From contig NZ_CP093443.1 of assembly GCF_026168515.1 (NCBI RefSeq), positions 3,224,001 to 3,288,000 on the forward strand: DNA of 64,000 bases, in the 5' to 3' direction. The position numbers were made by a program, and so were the translations under genes. The notes below the pieces were generated by a model that was not told where the DNA came from, ran no database searches, and saw only the letters and a list, made by a program, of their open reading frames with translations. This DNA comes from Brevibacterium spongiae (GTDB lineage: Bacteria > Actinomycetota > Actinomycetes > Actinomycetales > Brevibacteriaceae). Positions 50,968-59,534 of this stretch are shown in pieces (positions within the stretch are counted from its first letter, which is position 1; each line of letters begins with the position of its first letter).

Positions 50968-51447
50968 GTGCCGACACCAGATGCGTTCTCTGCCGAGATC
51001 GCGGCCAGAGTCGCCGCCGATGCGGCTGTGCGCAGGGACCGAATCAATGACGGATTCTCTCGCTTCTATGCACCGTTGGCCGTCGTCGCCTTCGTTCTCA
51101 CTTTCCTTCCCTATTACCGGTCCGAACCGGAGAGCTCGTTTCGCTTCGGCGGCCTGTGGCAGGAACTCGCACGCACCGGTCACAGCTATAACGCCGCCGC
51201 CATGCTGATCTTCGTCGCACTCATCGCCCTGCTGACCATCGCGGCGCTGCGCAAGCTGCCGGGGTCCGGACTCTTCATCGCGGCCGCACTCAGTCTGACC
51301 ATCGGCATCATGCTGTGGAACGCCCCGGGATTCTCGGATCCGCCCGAACTCACCGATGTCGGAATCCTCGACATCGCGTTCTCCTTCGCCGCTGCGGGAA
51401 TGCTTCTCGTTCACGTTGCTTTGCTGGTCATCTATCGCCGACGATGA
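50968..51447 (+). CDS. hypothetical membrane protein with four helices
   Basis: A 159-aa protein: polar N-terminus about 30 residues, four hydrophobic segments (FYAPLAVVAFVLTFLP; AAMLIFVALIALLTIAAL; GLFIAAALSLTIGIMLW; FSFAAAGMLLVHVALLVI) and a basic end (YRRR). GGAGG lies eight bases before the GTG at 50968, which decides that start over the ATG at 50959. No family recognised. Confidence 0.65.
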   Translation: MPTPDAFSAEIAARVAADAAVRRDRINDGFSRFYAPLAVVAFVLTFLPYYRSEPESSFRFGGLWQELARTGHSYNAAAMLIFVALIALLTIAALRKLPGSGLFIAAALSLTIGIMLWNAPGFSDPPELTDVGILDIAFSFAAAGMLLVHVALLVIYRRR

Positions 51448-51519
51448 CGGGTTGCCAGCGTCCTGCCATCTTCGGCGCATACTGTGTGATTGCAGTTTCA
51501 ACCAATTTTGGAGATCACC

Positions 51520-51999
51520 GTGTACGCAACGACCGGACTGCCGACCTCTGCCCGCGACATCATCACTCTCATTGCCCGGATCGGCCTCGGCGCGATCTTC
51601 ATCGCCCACGGGTGGCAGAAGTTCAATGAGTGGACCATCGCCGGAACGAGCGATTCGTTTGCGCAGATGGGAGTGCCGATGGCCGATATCGCGGCCCCGG
51701 TTGCGACCTTCATCGAGCTCATCGGCGGAGCACTGCTCATCCTCGGCGCGCTCACTCCCATCGTCGGATTCCTGCTGGCAGCGAATGTCATCGGCGCCCT
51801 GATCATCGTCCACCTCACCCCGACCCCGTTCGTCGATCAGGGAGGCTGGGAGCTCGTCGCAGCCCTCGCCGCAGGTGCTCTTCTGATTGCCACCGCGGGT
51901 CCCGGCCGACTGAGCATCGACCGCTTCCTCTTCGCCGGTAAGCCAGGCAAGGGGCGCAAGCACGCAAGCGATTCACAGACAGTGTCTGCAGACGCCTGA
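51520..51999 (+). CDS. DoxX family membrane protein
   Basis: A 159-aa DoxX-type protein with four membrane segments: LIARIGLGAIFIAHGWQKFNEW carries the family's G-x-x-F-x-x-H-G-x-x-K motif. It then has APVATFIELIGGALLILG, and WELVAALAAGALLIA near the end. DoxX proteins are membrane partners of sulfur/thiol redox systems in several bacteria; the role here is unknown. The GTG at 51520 has GGAG six bases upstream. Confidence 0.87.
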   Translation: MYATTGLPTSARDIITLIARIGLGAIFIAHGWQKFNEWTIAGTSDSFAQMGVPMADIAAPVATFIELIGGALLILGALTPIVGFLLAANVIGALIIVHLTPTPFVDQGGWELVAALAAGALLIATAGPGRLSIDRFLFAGKPGKGRKHASDSQTVSADA

Positions 52000-52055
52000 G
52001 CCTGCGTAGGCGCCAGGCACTTGGCACAACCAGGCCTGGCGGAAGCACGGCCATA

Positions 52056-52108
52056 GGTGGGCGAAATGGTCACAGAAGACTCAAGGGAGCGTGACCATTT
52101 CGCCCACC
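52056..52108. terminator. long perfect hairpin between DoxX and MarR genes
   Basis: Perfect 18-bp inverted repeat: GGTGGGCGAAATGGTCAC at 52056-52073 and its complement at 52091-52108, with a 17-base loop. No T run follows, so it may be a bidirectional rho-independent-like structure, an mRNA stabiliser, or a mobile palindromic repeat. Confidence 0.6.
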
Positions 52109-52226
52109 GTAGCCGGCACCTCGCCGCGGGCCGTTCCCGACCCCTCGCGAAGCGCAGGTAATGTGAGAACGAATCGGGGCGGCCGTGTTGTCAGCGGCCG
52201 GTACGCAGTCAGCAGAAGGAGAAGCG

Positions 52227-52673
52227 GTGGAGGACCTGAGCCTGAGCACGCTCATCTGGCTGCGCATGGTCCGCTTCGTCCAGAACAGCAACCAGCTCTC
52301 CAACGACCACCTGCGTCAGTTCGGACTCACCGTCGCACAGTTCGAGGCCCTTGCCCATATCCGCAATTTCGAACCGATCACGCAGTCCGCCCTCGCCGAA
52401 GGACTGACCGTCAGCGGCGGCGGGATCTCCCGCATGCTCGCCCGGCTCGAGACCGAGGGCCTCATCTCCCGCGAACAGGACTGGAAAACCAAACACATCT
52501 CGCTGACGGACAAAGGCCGCGAACTCCTCGAGCGCGCGTTTCCCTCGCAACTGGAGCAGCAGTCATCTCTCTTCGACGAGTCATTGAGCGAGGACGAGAA
52601 GGTGCAGCTGCACGCACTGATGAAGAAGCTCTACGACACCAGCCGGAAGCGCGGCGGGAGCAGTCGGGAATAA
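52227..52673 (+). CDS. MarR-family regulator
   Basis: A 148-aa MarR regulator: LRQFGLTVAQFEALAHIRN, recognition helix LAEGLTVSGGGISRMLARLE, wing KTKHISLTDKGREL, and C-terminal dimer helix. GAAGGAGA is just before the GTG at 52227; a TTG at 52185 is possible. It precedes the flavin monooxygenase pair by 62 bases on the same strand and may sense a quinone or aromatic substrate of that pair, as other MarR/DUF24-type systems do (inference). Confidence 0.85.
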   Translation: MEDLSLSTLIWLRMVRFVQNSNQLSNDHLRQFGLTVAQFEALAHIRNFEPITQSALAEGLTVSGGGISRMLARLETEGLISREQDWKTKHISLTDKGRELLERAFPSQLEQQSSLFDESLSEDEKVQLHALMKKLYDTSRKRGGSSRE

Positions 52674-52735
52674 TCGCTCCGCGTTCTCAGTTGACATGGC
52701 AAATGACATTTTCGTCGCCGTCACGAGGAGACACC

Positions 52736-53962
52736 TTGAGCGAGTCCGCGCAGCTGCCCACCACCCCGTCACAGCATTCCGGAACGGCTGGATCACAGCC
52801 GTCACAGCAGCCGAACTATATGCAGGAATTCGGCTTCGACCGAGGCCAGGGACTGCAGTTCGGCATCTACAGCCTCGGCGATCATCTGCCCGACCCGCAC
52901 GACGGATCTCGCGTCGATGCCGGCCAGCGCATCCACGAATTCATCGGCTACGCCCAGGCCGCCGAGGATGCCGGACTCGACTTCTTCAGCCTCGGCGAGA
53001 GCCATCAGGAGTTCTTCGCCTCGCAGGCCCACGCGGTCATCCTCGGAGCCATCGCCCAAGCAACGGACACCATCCGCATCGGCAGCTCCTCGACGATCCT
53101 GTCGACCTCGGACCCGGTTCGCGTGTTCGAGAACTTCGCGACGATCGATCTCATCTCCGGCGGTCGTGTCGAGCTCGTCGCCGGTCGCGCCTCCCGGATC
53201 GGCCTGTTCGAACTCCTCGGCTATGACCTGCGCGACTACGAAGAACTGTATGAGGAGAAGCTTGATCTGCTGCTCCAGATCAACCGCGAGAAGCAGGTGA
53301 CCTGGTCCGGTCAGTTCCGGGCGCCGCTCAACGACGCCGAAGTCCTCCCCCGCCCCACCGGGCAGGCGCTGCGCATCTGGCGTGCCGTCGGCGGAGCGCC
53401 GGCGAGCGCGGTGAAGGCGGGACTGGCCGGGGTTCCCATGGTCATGGCGCACCTCGGCGGGACCACCTCGGTGTTCAAGGGCACCGTCGATGCCTATAGG
53501 CGCGCAGCCGCTCATGCCGGGTTCGATCCGGCCACCCTGCCGATCGCCACGGCCGGTTTCTTCCACGCGGCCGAGACCTCACAGCAGGCGTTGGCGGGAA
53601 TGTATCCGCATATCAACGAGGGGATGAAGCGCACGAACGGGCAGGGCATGCCCAAGCAGCATTTCGCGCAGAGCGTCCACCCGGCGTCGATTGCGAACAT
53701 CGGCAGCCCGCAGCAGATCATCGAGAAGATCCTCCACCAGCATGAGGTCTTCGGTCATCAGCGCTACCTCGCGCAGATCGACTTCGGCGGGATGGCGTAT
53801 GGGGACGTGATGAACCAGATCGAGATCATCGGCACCGAGATCCTGCCCGCCGTGAAGAAGTACACCGCCGCCGCGCCCGCGGCTTTGGAGGCTGAGTCCA
53901 CCGGATCCGCGATCGGCACTGCCAGCTCCGCGTTCGATTCCGCCGAGGAGGCCCTGTCATGA
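52736..53962 (+). CDS. LLM-class flavin-dependent oxidoreductase
   Basis: A 408-aa luciferase-like monooxygenase: FGIYSLGDHLPDP near residue 42, RIHEFIGYAQAAEDAGLDFFSLGESHQEF (family block, quoted in part as AAEDAGLDFFSLGE), IRIGSSSTILSTSDPVRV, and the G-R-x-S-R-I-G-L-F-E-L-L-G motif. It needs reduced FMN, supplied by the reductase encoded next, which overlaps its stop (53959-53962). TTG start at 52736 with GAGGAGA upstream. Natural substrate unknown. Confidence 0.9.
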   Translation: MSESAQLPTTPSQHSGTAGSQPSQQPNYMQEFGFDRGQGLQFGIYSLGDHLPDPHDGSRVDAGQRIHEFIGYAQAAEDAGLDFFSLGESHQEFFASQAHAVILGAIAQATDTIRIGSSSTILSTSDPVRVFENFATIDLISGGRVELVAGRASRIGLFELLGYDLRDYEELYEEKLDLLLQINREKQVTWSGQFRAPLNDAEVLPRPTGQALRIWRAVGGAPASAVKAGLAGVPMVMAHLGGTTSVFKGTVDAYRRAAAHAGFDPATLPIATAGFFHAAETSQQALAGMYPHINEGMKRTNGQGMPKQHFAQSVHPASIANIGSPQQIIEKILHQHEVFGHQRYLAQIDFGGMAYGDVMNQIEIIGTEILPAVKKYTAAAPAALEAESTGSAIGTASSAFDSAEEALS

Positions 53963-54525
53963 AGCTGATTCTGCTGTCAGGGTCGAACGTCGGTACGAAG
54001 ACTCGGACCGTGATCGATCACCTCGCCGAGGCGGTCGCCGCCTACGACTCCACCATCGAGCTGAGCGTCATCGACCTCGCCGAGGCGGACATGGTCTTTG
54101 CCGACGGTCGGAACTTCACCGAGTACACCGGTGATACCGGTCGGGTGGCCCGGGAGCTCATGGACGCCGATGCGATCATCATCGGCACCCCGATCTTCCA
54201 GGCCTCGATCCCGGCGGCACTGAAGAACGTCTTCGACTTGCTGCCGATCAGCGCATTCCTCGACAAGGTCGTCGGCGTCATCGCCACGGCCGGTTCGTCG
54301 AAGCACTACCTCATTCCGGCCCAGCACCTGCTGCCGATACTGAGCTACATGAAGGCACAGGTAGTCCAGCCGTATGTGTTCGTCGGCGAAAGCGACCTGC
54401 ACCGCGGCGAGATCGTCAGCCATGACGTCCTGCAGCGACTCGACCGCCTCGTCGAGGACACGATCGTGCTCACCCGCACCTTTGCCTCGATCCGGGAAGA
54501 GCGGGACGCGGCCTACGGGTTCTGA
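53959..54525 (+). CDS. NADPH-dependent FMN reductase
   Basis: A 188-aa flavodoxin-like reductase: LILLSGSNVGTKTRTVIDHL at the N-terminus, ADAIIIGTPIFQASIPAALKN (FMN-binding loop) and DKVVGVIATAGSSKHYL. Overlaps the monooxygenase stop by ATGA, so the two form a two-component flavin monooxygenase. Confidence 0.93.
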   Translation: MKLILLSGSNVGTKTRTVIDHLAEAVAAYDSTIELSVIDLAEADMVFADGRNFTEYTGDTGRVARELMDADAIIIGTPIFQASIPAALKNVFDLLPISAFLDKVVGVIATAGSSKHYLIPAQHLLPILSYMKAQVVQPYVFVGESDLHRGEIVSHDVLQRLDRLVEDTIVLTRTFASIREERDAAYGF

Positions 54526-54564
54526 GAAGGTGATCCCGTCACTCCCTTGACTCAGTTAGGGGTC

Positions 54565-54624
54565 GGCACGGTTTAGGGTGAGTAGCCCAGTTTCAAACTT
54601 GGGCTGCTCACCCTAAACCGTGCC
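54565..54624. terminator. 25-bp hairpin after the flavin operon
   Basis: Two arms of 25 bases (54565-54589 and 54600-54624), complementary except for one G-U-type mismatch, enclose a short loop that is itself palindromic (GTTT-C-AAAC). The total structure is about 60 bases. TTT follows at 54625. It may terminate the flavin operon, or be a dispersed palindromic element. Confidence 0.65.
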
Positions 54625-54819
54625 TTTACACATCGACCTGAGCGCGCCCGCACGAGCTCACGTTCTGCCAGCCCACGCCAACAGCCCCCGGTGCCCCAGA
54701 TCACCGGATTTGCCGGGCCGGATGGGCCTGGTTAACCTGAAAGTGGAAGGAACCAGTCGGGACGACCCGGCTGAGTGAGACTCACGATGAGGACGGCCTC
54801 AGAGACAGGAAGACCTTTC

Positions 54820-56016
54820 ATGATCGCCGCCCTCCGCACCATCGTCACGCCGACCGCGATTCTTCGGCTCATCCTCGGCTGGGGCGTGTTCATCGCCCTG
54901 CAGTTCATGGGTTCTCTGCTCGCTCCACCGGTGCCGATGCCTCTGCTCGTCACTGCGCTTCTCGTCATCATTGCGGTCATCCTCATCTGCGCCTTCGGAG
55001 TCGTCACCGAAGCCGAACACTTAGCGTCCCGCCTCGGCGATCCCTACGGTTCGCTCGTCCTCACGATCTCGATCTGCCTCATCGAGGTCATCCTCATCGC
55101 CGCGGTTCTGCTCGGCCCCGGCGATCACGCGACGATTGCCCGCGATTCGGTGATGGCGGTGTCGATGATCATCCTCAACGCCGTCATCGGCCTGTGCCTG
55201 CTGGTCGGCGGACTGCGCCATGGCGCACTCACCCACAATCGCACGGGTGTCTCGAACTACCTGGTCATGATCGTCGTCTTCGCCGCCCTCGCCTTCGCCG
55301 TGCCCGCCCTCATCGGCACGCCCGACGGCGCCTATGAGATCTGGCAGGAGATCCCGATCATCGTCGTCACCGTCGGCGCCTACGTCTTCTTCCTCTACCG
55401 GCAGATGGGACCGCAGGCCCACGAGTTCACCGAGGCGGTCCCCGTCGGGGCTGCTTCGGCGGGCGCCTCATCGACTGCCGAAACGACGCAGTCCGCCTCC
55501 ACCGAGGCAGCCGACCAGGCCGACGACGCACCTCAGGGAATCGTCGAGATCCTCTCAACCCACCGAGTGGAGATCGCCGTCCGCCTGGCCCTCCTCGTCG
55601 CCACGGTGCTGCCGATCGTGCTGCTCTCCCATGACATGGCCTCGTTGCTCGATGACGGCCTGGGCCGCCTCGGCGCTCCTGTTGCTTTGTCGGGGGTGGT
55701 CATTGCGATGATCGTGTTCCTGCCGGAGACGCTCACGTCTCTGCGCGCGGCGTGGAACGGGGAGATCCAGCGCGTGAGCAACCTCTGCCATGGAGCACAG
55801 GTCTCCACGGTGGGGCTGACGATTCCGACGGTGCTGGTCATCGGCATGCTCACCGATCAGCCGATCGTGCTCGCCGAGTCACCGATCAACCTGGCGCTGC
55901 TGGCGATCACCCTGCTGGTCTCTGTCATCGGTTTTTCCGCCAAGAAGGTCACGGCTGTCCAGGGGGCCGCTCATCTCATCATCTTCGTCGTGTTCGGTCT
56001 CGCGCTCTTCGCGTAA
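54820..56016 (+). CDS. calcium:proton antiporter, ChaA-like
   Basis: A 398-aa CaCA-superfamily antiporter of the ChaA type. It has about eleven membrane segments in two halves, with acidic alpha repeats GVVTEAEHLASRLGDPYGSLVLT (contains the conserved E-A-x-x-L-A) and IVFLPETLTSLRAAWNGEIQR (contains P-E-x-x-x-S/T). A polar linker rich in Ala/Ser/Thr separates the halves. AGGAAG precedes the ATG at 54820; an ATG at 54787 is the other option. It pumps Ca2+ or Na+/K+ outward against protons. Confidence 0.88.
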   Translation: MIAALRTIVTPTAILRLILGWGVFIALQFMGSLLAPPVPMPLLVTALLVIIAVILICAFGVVTEAEHLASRLGDPYGSLVLTISICLIEVILIAAVLLGPGDHATIARDSVMAVSMIILNAVIGLCLLVGGLRHGALTHNRTGVSNYLVMIVVFAALAFAVPALIGTPDGAYEIWQEIPIIVVTVGAYVFFLYRQMGPQAHEFTEAVPVGAASAGASSTAETTQSASTEAADQADDAPQGIVEILSTHRVEIAVRLALLVATVLPIVLLSHDMASLLDDGLGRLGAPVALSGVVIAMIVFLPETLTSLRAAWNGEIQRVSNLCHGAQVSTVGLTIPTVLVIGMLTDQPIVLAESPINLALLAITLLVSVIGFSAKKVTAVQGAAHLIIFVVFGLALFA

Positions 56017-56141
56017 GAGCGGACTGACCGAGCGGACGCGATCTGCGTCAAGGTTTGAGCTGCCCGGAGGGCGGACACCCGACTGCGGTTCGGGAAATGT
56101 AGTCTGGCGAAGACAACACATCACCGACCTCAGGAGATACG

Positions 56142-56609
56142 ATGACCGACCGGGCCCCGTCCGCACAGCAGGAATCCACGCTGCAGAAGTCGGCACTGCC
56201 CGATGTCTCCCTGGAGGGCTCGAGCCGGTTTGTCGCGGCGACCGGACTTATCGTCGAAGAGGTCAGCACCACCTCGGTGCGCGGTCACGCCGACCTCGAC
56301 GAGCACCACCACACTCCGTGGGGCGTCGTCCACGGCGGCGTCTACACCTCCATCGTCGAAAGCGCCGGCAGCATCGGAGCGAGCCATGCCGTGGCAGAGC
56401 GCGGTGAGTTCGCTGTCGGAGTCCACAACGCCACGGACTTCCTTCGCCCGACCTCGGCGGCCCGGGTCACGGTCACCGCCGAGGCGCTCCACCAGGTCCG
56501 CAGCCAGCAGCTGCGGGATGTCGTCATCGCCGATTCCGCGACAGAGAAGGTACTCGCCCGTGGTCAGCTGCGCCTGCAGAACGTGCCGCTGCCGACCGAC
56601 GCGAAGTAG
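56142..56609 (+). CDS. PaaI-family hotdog thioesterase
   Basis: A 155-aa hotdog-fold thioesterase: DLDEHHHTPWGVVHGGVYTSIVESAGS contains the catalytic GVVHGG segment and downstream Glu, followed by VGVHNATDFLRPTSAARVTV. These proteins hydrolyse aryl- or acyl-CoA thioesters. It sits alone between the antiporter and a gene-poor stretch; substrate unknown. Confidence 0.9.
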   Translation: MTDRAPSAQQESTLQKSALPDVSLEGSSRFVAATGLIVEEVSTTSVRGHADLDEHHHTPWGVVHGGVYTSIVESAGSIGASHAVAERGEFAVGVHNATDFLRPTSAARVTVTAEALHQVRSQQLRDVVIADSATEKVLARGQLRLQNVPLPTDAK

Positions 56610-57025
56610 GTGCGCACTGGACCAAACAAAGCCCCCCCCACATGGCTGGGGCACCGTCGAGACTGCCACGCAGTTCCTCCGCGAGGTGCGAGATGCCTGT
56701 CGGTACGAGCTGCCGGAAGAAGTGGACGTGTCTTGGTGAACGACAACAGATTAAGCGTATGAATCTGCGACCGTCGTCACCGCCAGCGTGCGGCAACGCC
56801 GGGGCCGTGGGAAGACAGATCTCAAACCGATTGAAAGAGCGACGGCGCCTCTCTTCTTTTGCAGTCAAGATTCATTGAATAGCCCGGCCCCACAGTTAAC
56901 TTGTGGGGCCGGGCTATCTAACTCACAGTGCCGTTCGTCGTGTGGCAGAGCATGAAGCGTGGCCGTGCTTTGAAGCTCGGGCCGTCAGTTGAAATAGCGA
57001 TACACGGACGGAGGTCGACGAGAGG
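56610..57025. other. gap with one terminator, no gene seen
   Basis: About 416 bases without a convincing reading frame on either strand. It contains the hairpin at 56879-56917 and marks the start of a stretch of visibly lower GC content that continues to about 59500. Confidence 0.5.
56879..56917. terminator. 16-bp hairpin terminator
   Basis: Perfect inverted repeat: AGCCCGGCCCCACA at 56881-56894 pairs with TGTGGGGCCGGGCT at 56902-56915, extended by two A-T pairs on the outside; the loop is 7 bases. It separates the thioesterase gene side from the nuclease pair and could terminate in both directions. Confidence 0.7.
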
Positions 57026-57640
57026 TTATTCTCCAGCGTCCCTGAGGTTTTGTGCAATCAGATCCTCGCGGTCTGGATCGCCCATGCCGAGAGTGACGTA
57101 TCCGGATCCGCTGAACGTCTCCGAGTTCCTCTCATCCTCGCCGGCTTTTGCCGAACTCATTCTTGTGACCGTAGGTTTATTCGGCTCAGACGGCCACACC
57201 TGCACAAGGACATGATCGTTTGGAGTGCCGTCGGGTTCGATCAGTTCGTCGCTACCCGACTTATCTCGACCTCGCACATGAATTCGCACTCGGTAGTCTC
57301 GACCGCTTTCAAGCATGTCCGCGTCAGTGCCTGGCTCGTCGGCTTCGCCACCGCCGCTGAAGATGCCGATCAGTATCAAAGGTGCTGCTTCGGCGGCTCG
57401 CACGCTCAATTCGACAACATCTTCCCACTCCTGGGCCGGGCCATCTGGGACGCTACCGAGAACTTCGAACGCTGCGTCAACTGGCCCGTACATCGCGCCA
57501 GTGTGCAGGGCAATTCCACCTTCGTCGTCAATCGATACCGTTCCTCCGAGAACTGTGTCGGACGTGTCCGTCGCTACAAGAGGAAGCAGATCGAGTCTCC
57601 AGTTTTCAGTTTGGGCTACCTGCTTGTACATGTCAGTCAT
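57026..57640 (-). CDS. acidic protein downstream of the NucA/NucB nuclease, possible immunity protein
   Basis: A 204-aa soluble, strongly acidic protein (VATDTSDTVLGGTVSIDDEGG; EWEDVVELSVRAAEAAPLILIG; a tail MGDPDREDLIAQNLRDAGE). No family is recognised with confidence. It starts seven bases after the end of the nuclease-type gene on the same strand. Acidic partners of secreted DNases are often inhibitors, and Bacillus encodes NucA beside the inhibitor ComJ, so an immunity role is a reasonable guess from position and charge only. Confidence 0.6.
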   Translation of the reverse strand: MTDMYKQVAQTENWRLDLLPLVATDTSDTVLGGTVSIDDEGGIALHTGAMYGPVDAAFEVLGSVPDGPAQEWEDVVELSVRAAEAAPLILIGIFSGGGEADEPGTDADMLESGRDYRVRIHVRGRDKSGSDELIEPDGTPNDHVLVQVWPSEPNKPTVTRMSSAKAGEDERNSETFSGSGYVTLGMGDPDREDLIAQNLRDAGE

Positions 57641-57647
57641 CTGCCTC

Positions 57648-58939
57648 TTAAAGAATCTGGACGAAGAATGAATCGCCTGTCAGGACGCGGCTCTCTTTAA
57701 AGAACTTGCTGAGCTCAGAACCTGCCGCGGAATTTTCCTTCTGGGGAATCAGACATGCGCTGTATCCTTTTCCACCCTTAGCACCGACCGGATACGCTTT
57801 GTCGGAGATCTTGCATTGGCTGAACGTGCGCCCTGTACCACCGCCGTAATAGGCGCCTTGCTGGGTCGAGGCGAACGGGTATTCATCGCATGAGTAGCCG
57901 GACGGTCGCTTGAGCCGTGACGGGCAAGCCTTTGAGCGGTTCTTGGCCGACGACTGTCCCGGCTTCAGCCTCTTGAGCGCCGTTGATTTTCCGGGGAGTC
58001 CGCTCTTCTGTGCATCGGTGACGTGCTTGGCGAAGTTGGGGTGAGAAGCCCGGTCATATCCGATTGCGACCTGGCCCTTAGTCATGATGCATCCGGCGGA
58101 TATTGACTTGTACTCTCGATCGCACCGCACTGGGCTCGCTCCGGCATAGTTGAAGGGCAGCACCTGTGCGACTCTTGGGTGCTTGATTGTGAGGTTCCAC
58201 GACAGGTTCTGATTCGTGCGGGCGGATTTTCCAGTCCAGTTGTAATAGCTTTCGGCGCTGAGAGTCTTTCCAGCCTTCAACGCCTTTCCTGCCAGCGACG
58301 TTAGAGCTCCCGTGCGAGAACAACTTCCGCTGCATTTGGGTGTGTTGCCGACGATCGAGAACTGGTTTCCTGTCCCCGATGTCTTTGAGGTCACGAGTGT
58401 GAGCTGGTTTCCGATGCGGGTCTGATTAGTTGCGCTGTACTGGTAGACGTAGGCAGTCCCGGTGAGTGTTCCCAGCACTGCTCCCTTCCCTGAATGATGC
58501 TTGATCGTGAGTGGAACACCGACGCAGCCGTTGGTTCTGTCAGACGATCGAACCCCGGACTTGCAAAGATTCTTCGGCAATGGAAGTGCCGCGTGCGGTT
58601 TCAGCCCAGACTCTTCCTGTTCTCCCAACGTCACGCAGATACTTGCCCCATCGGGGTCCTTGGACAAGTTGTTTCAGCCTTGATAGGTTCCGTACTCTGT
58701 CCGGATTGCGCCCGTGCTGACAGGCCTTTCTGATCCTCAATCTGTGACGGATCGATGACAATTCGCTCCTGGGCTGGTGCTTGCCTCTCTGAGGGCTTCT
58801 CGGCAGCAGTGCTGCTCTGTGCTGGGCCGAGAAGGCCAGATGCCAACGTCAGAAGTCCAATCACTGTCGCAATAGCGAAGTTCAATCGCCCTGCTCTCGT
58901 TTCTACCATGTATTCAGTTGCCTTATTTTCGTGTTTCAT
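57648..58939 (-). pseudogene. secreted NucA/NucB-type deoxyribonuclease, frameshifted
   Basis: The N-terminal part starts at 58939 (MKHENKATEY), with a signal peptide whose core is FAIATVIGLLTLASGLLG. It stays open to a TGA at 58631, reading TCPRTPMGQVSA. The rest continues in another frame from about 58660 (SKDPDGASICVTLGEQEE) to 57648. The C-terminal 150 residues are a NucA/NucB domain with CDREYKSISAGCIM, SGYSCDEYPFAST (catalytic DE-Y-PFAS region) and GRTFSQCKIS. One missing A in a short A run near 58660 would explain the break; a sequencing error or ribosomal slippage are alternatives. The middle (about 100 residues) is beta-rich and unrecognised. Confidence 0.82.
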
Positions 58940-58998
58940 TAGATGGCCTCGAGGATCGTATGCTTCCGGCACCCCATTTGACATCCCCCAAATGGAGT

Positions 58999-59015
58999 AG
59001 ATTTCACAGAAATCT
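58999..59015. promoter_or_regulatory. palindrome upstream of the nuclease gene
   Basis: AGATTTC at 58999-59005 and GAAATCT at 59009-59015 form a perfect 7-bp inverted repeat with a 3-base centre, about 60 bases upstream of the nuclease start. Candidate operator, no known regulator. Confidence 0.4.
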
Positions 59016-59294
59016 GATGACGTTGGCGGTCGCTCGGCACGCGCTTCTGTAGACTTCCTCGGCAGTTGAAGAAAGCTAAGGCACGCCGACCGGAAAATCC
59101 GCGTGCTGGCTCAGCCGGATTGCCGATGGCGAGAGTTTTGCTTAGCCGTATTCAGACGTCTCGGTTGTGGAAAAGATGGTCGCCGCACGCCAACAAACCG
59201 GTCGAATAGACGATTGCCGACACGCGTCCGACTCTCCCCTGTCGTTGTCATTAACAGGCACAGCACACACGGCGGTGGCTGCACGTGAGTTCAG

Positions 59295-59456
59295 TCAAAG
59301 CAACCCTCCGCTTCCCAGCTCAGCCGTATACGACCGCTCTTGGCACTCGTCCCGTGATAGCGGCACATAGTTTCCGGCCGCTTCGACGACCTGCTCTTCG
59401 GCCTTCTTCTTCGCTCGCGCCTCATCACGCTTCTTTTGCTGGTTGCGCCTCACCAT
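59295..59456 (-). CDS. possible small basic coiled-coil protein, 53 aa
   Basis: A frame with N-terminal MVRRNQQKKRDEARAKKKAE, a helical Lys/Arg/Glu stretch, and an end YTAELGSGGLL. Composition is consistent with a genuine short helical protein. The ribosome-binding site is poor and the frame has no family. The remaining 58940-59534 sequence shows nothing else. Confidence 0.35.
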   Translation of the reverse strand: MVRRNQQKKRDEARAKKKAEEQVVEAAGNYVPLSRDECQERSYTAELGSGGLL

Positions 59457-59534
59457 GGAACAAGTTAGTCACTCTTGGAGTGCGCCTTTGCAAGGGATCT
59501 GATCAATGACCCTCCCCAGCCTCGCCCAGGACAC

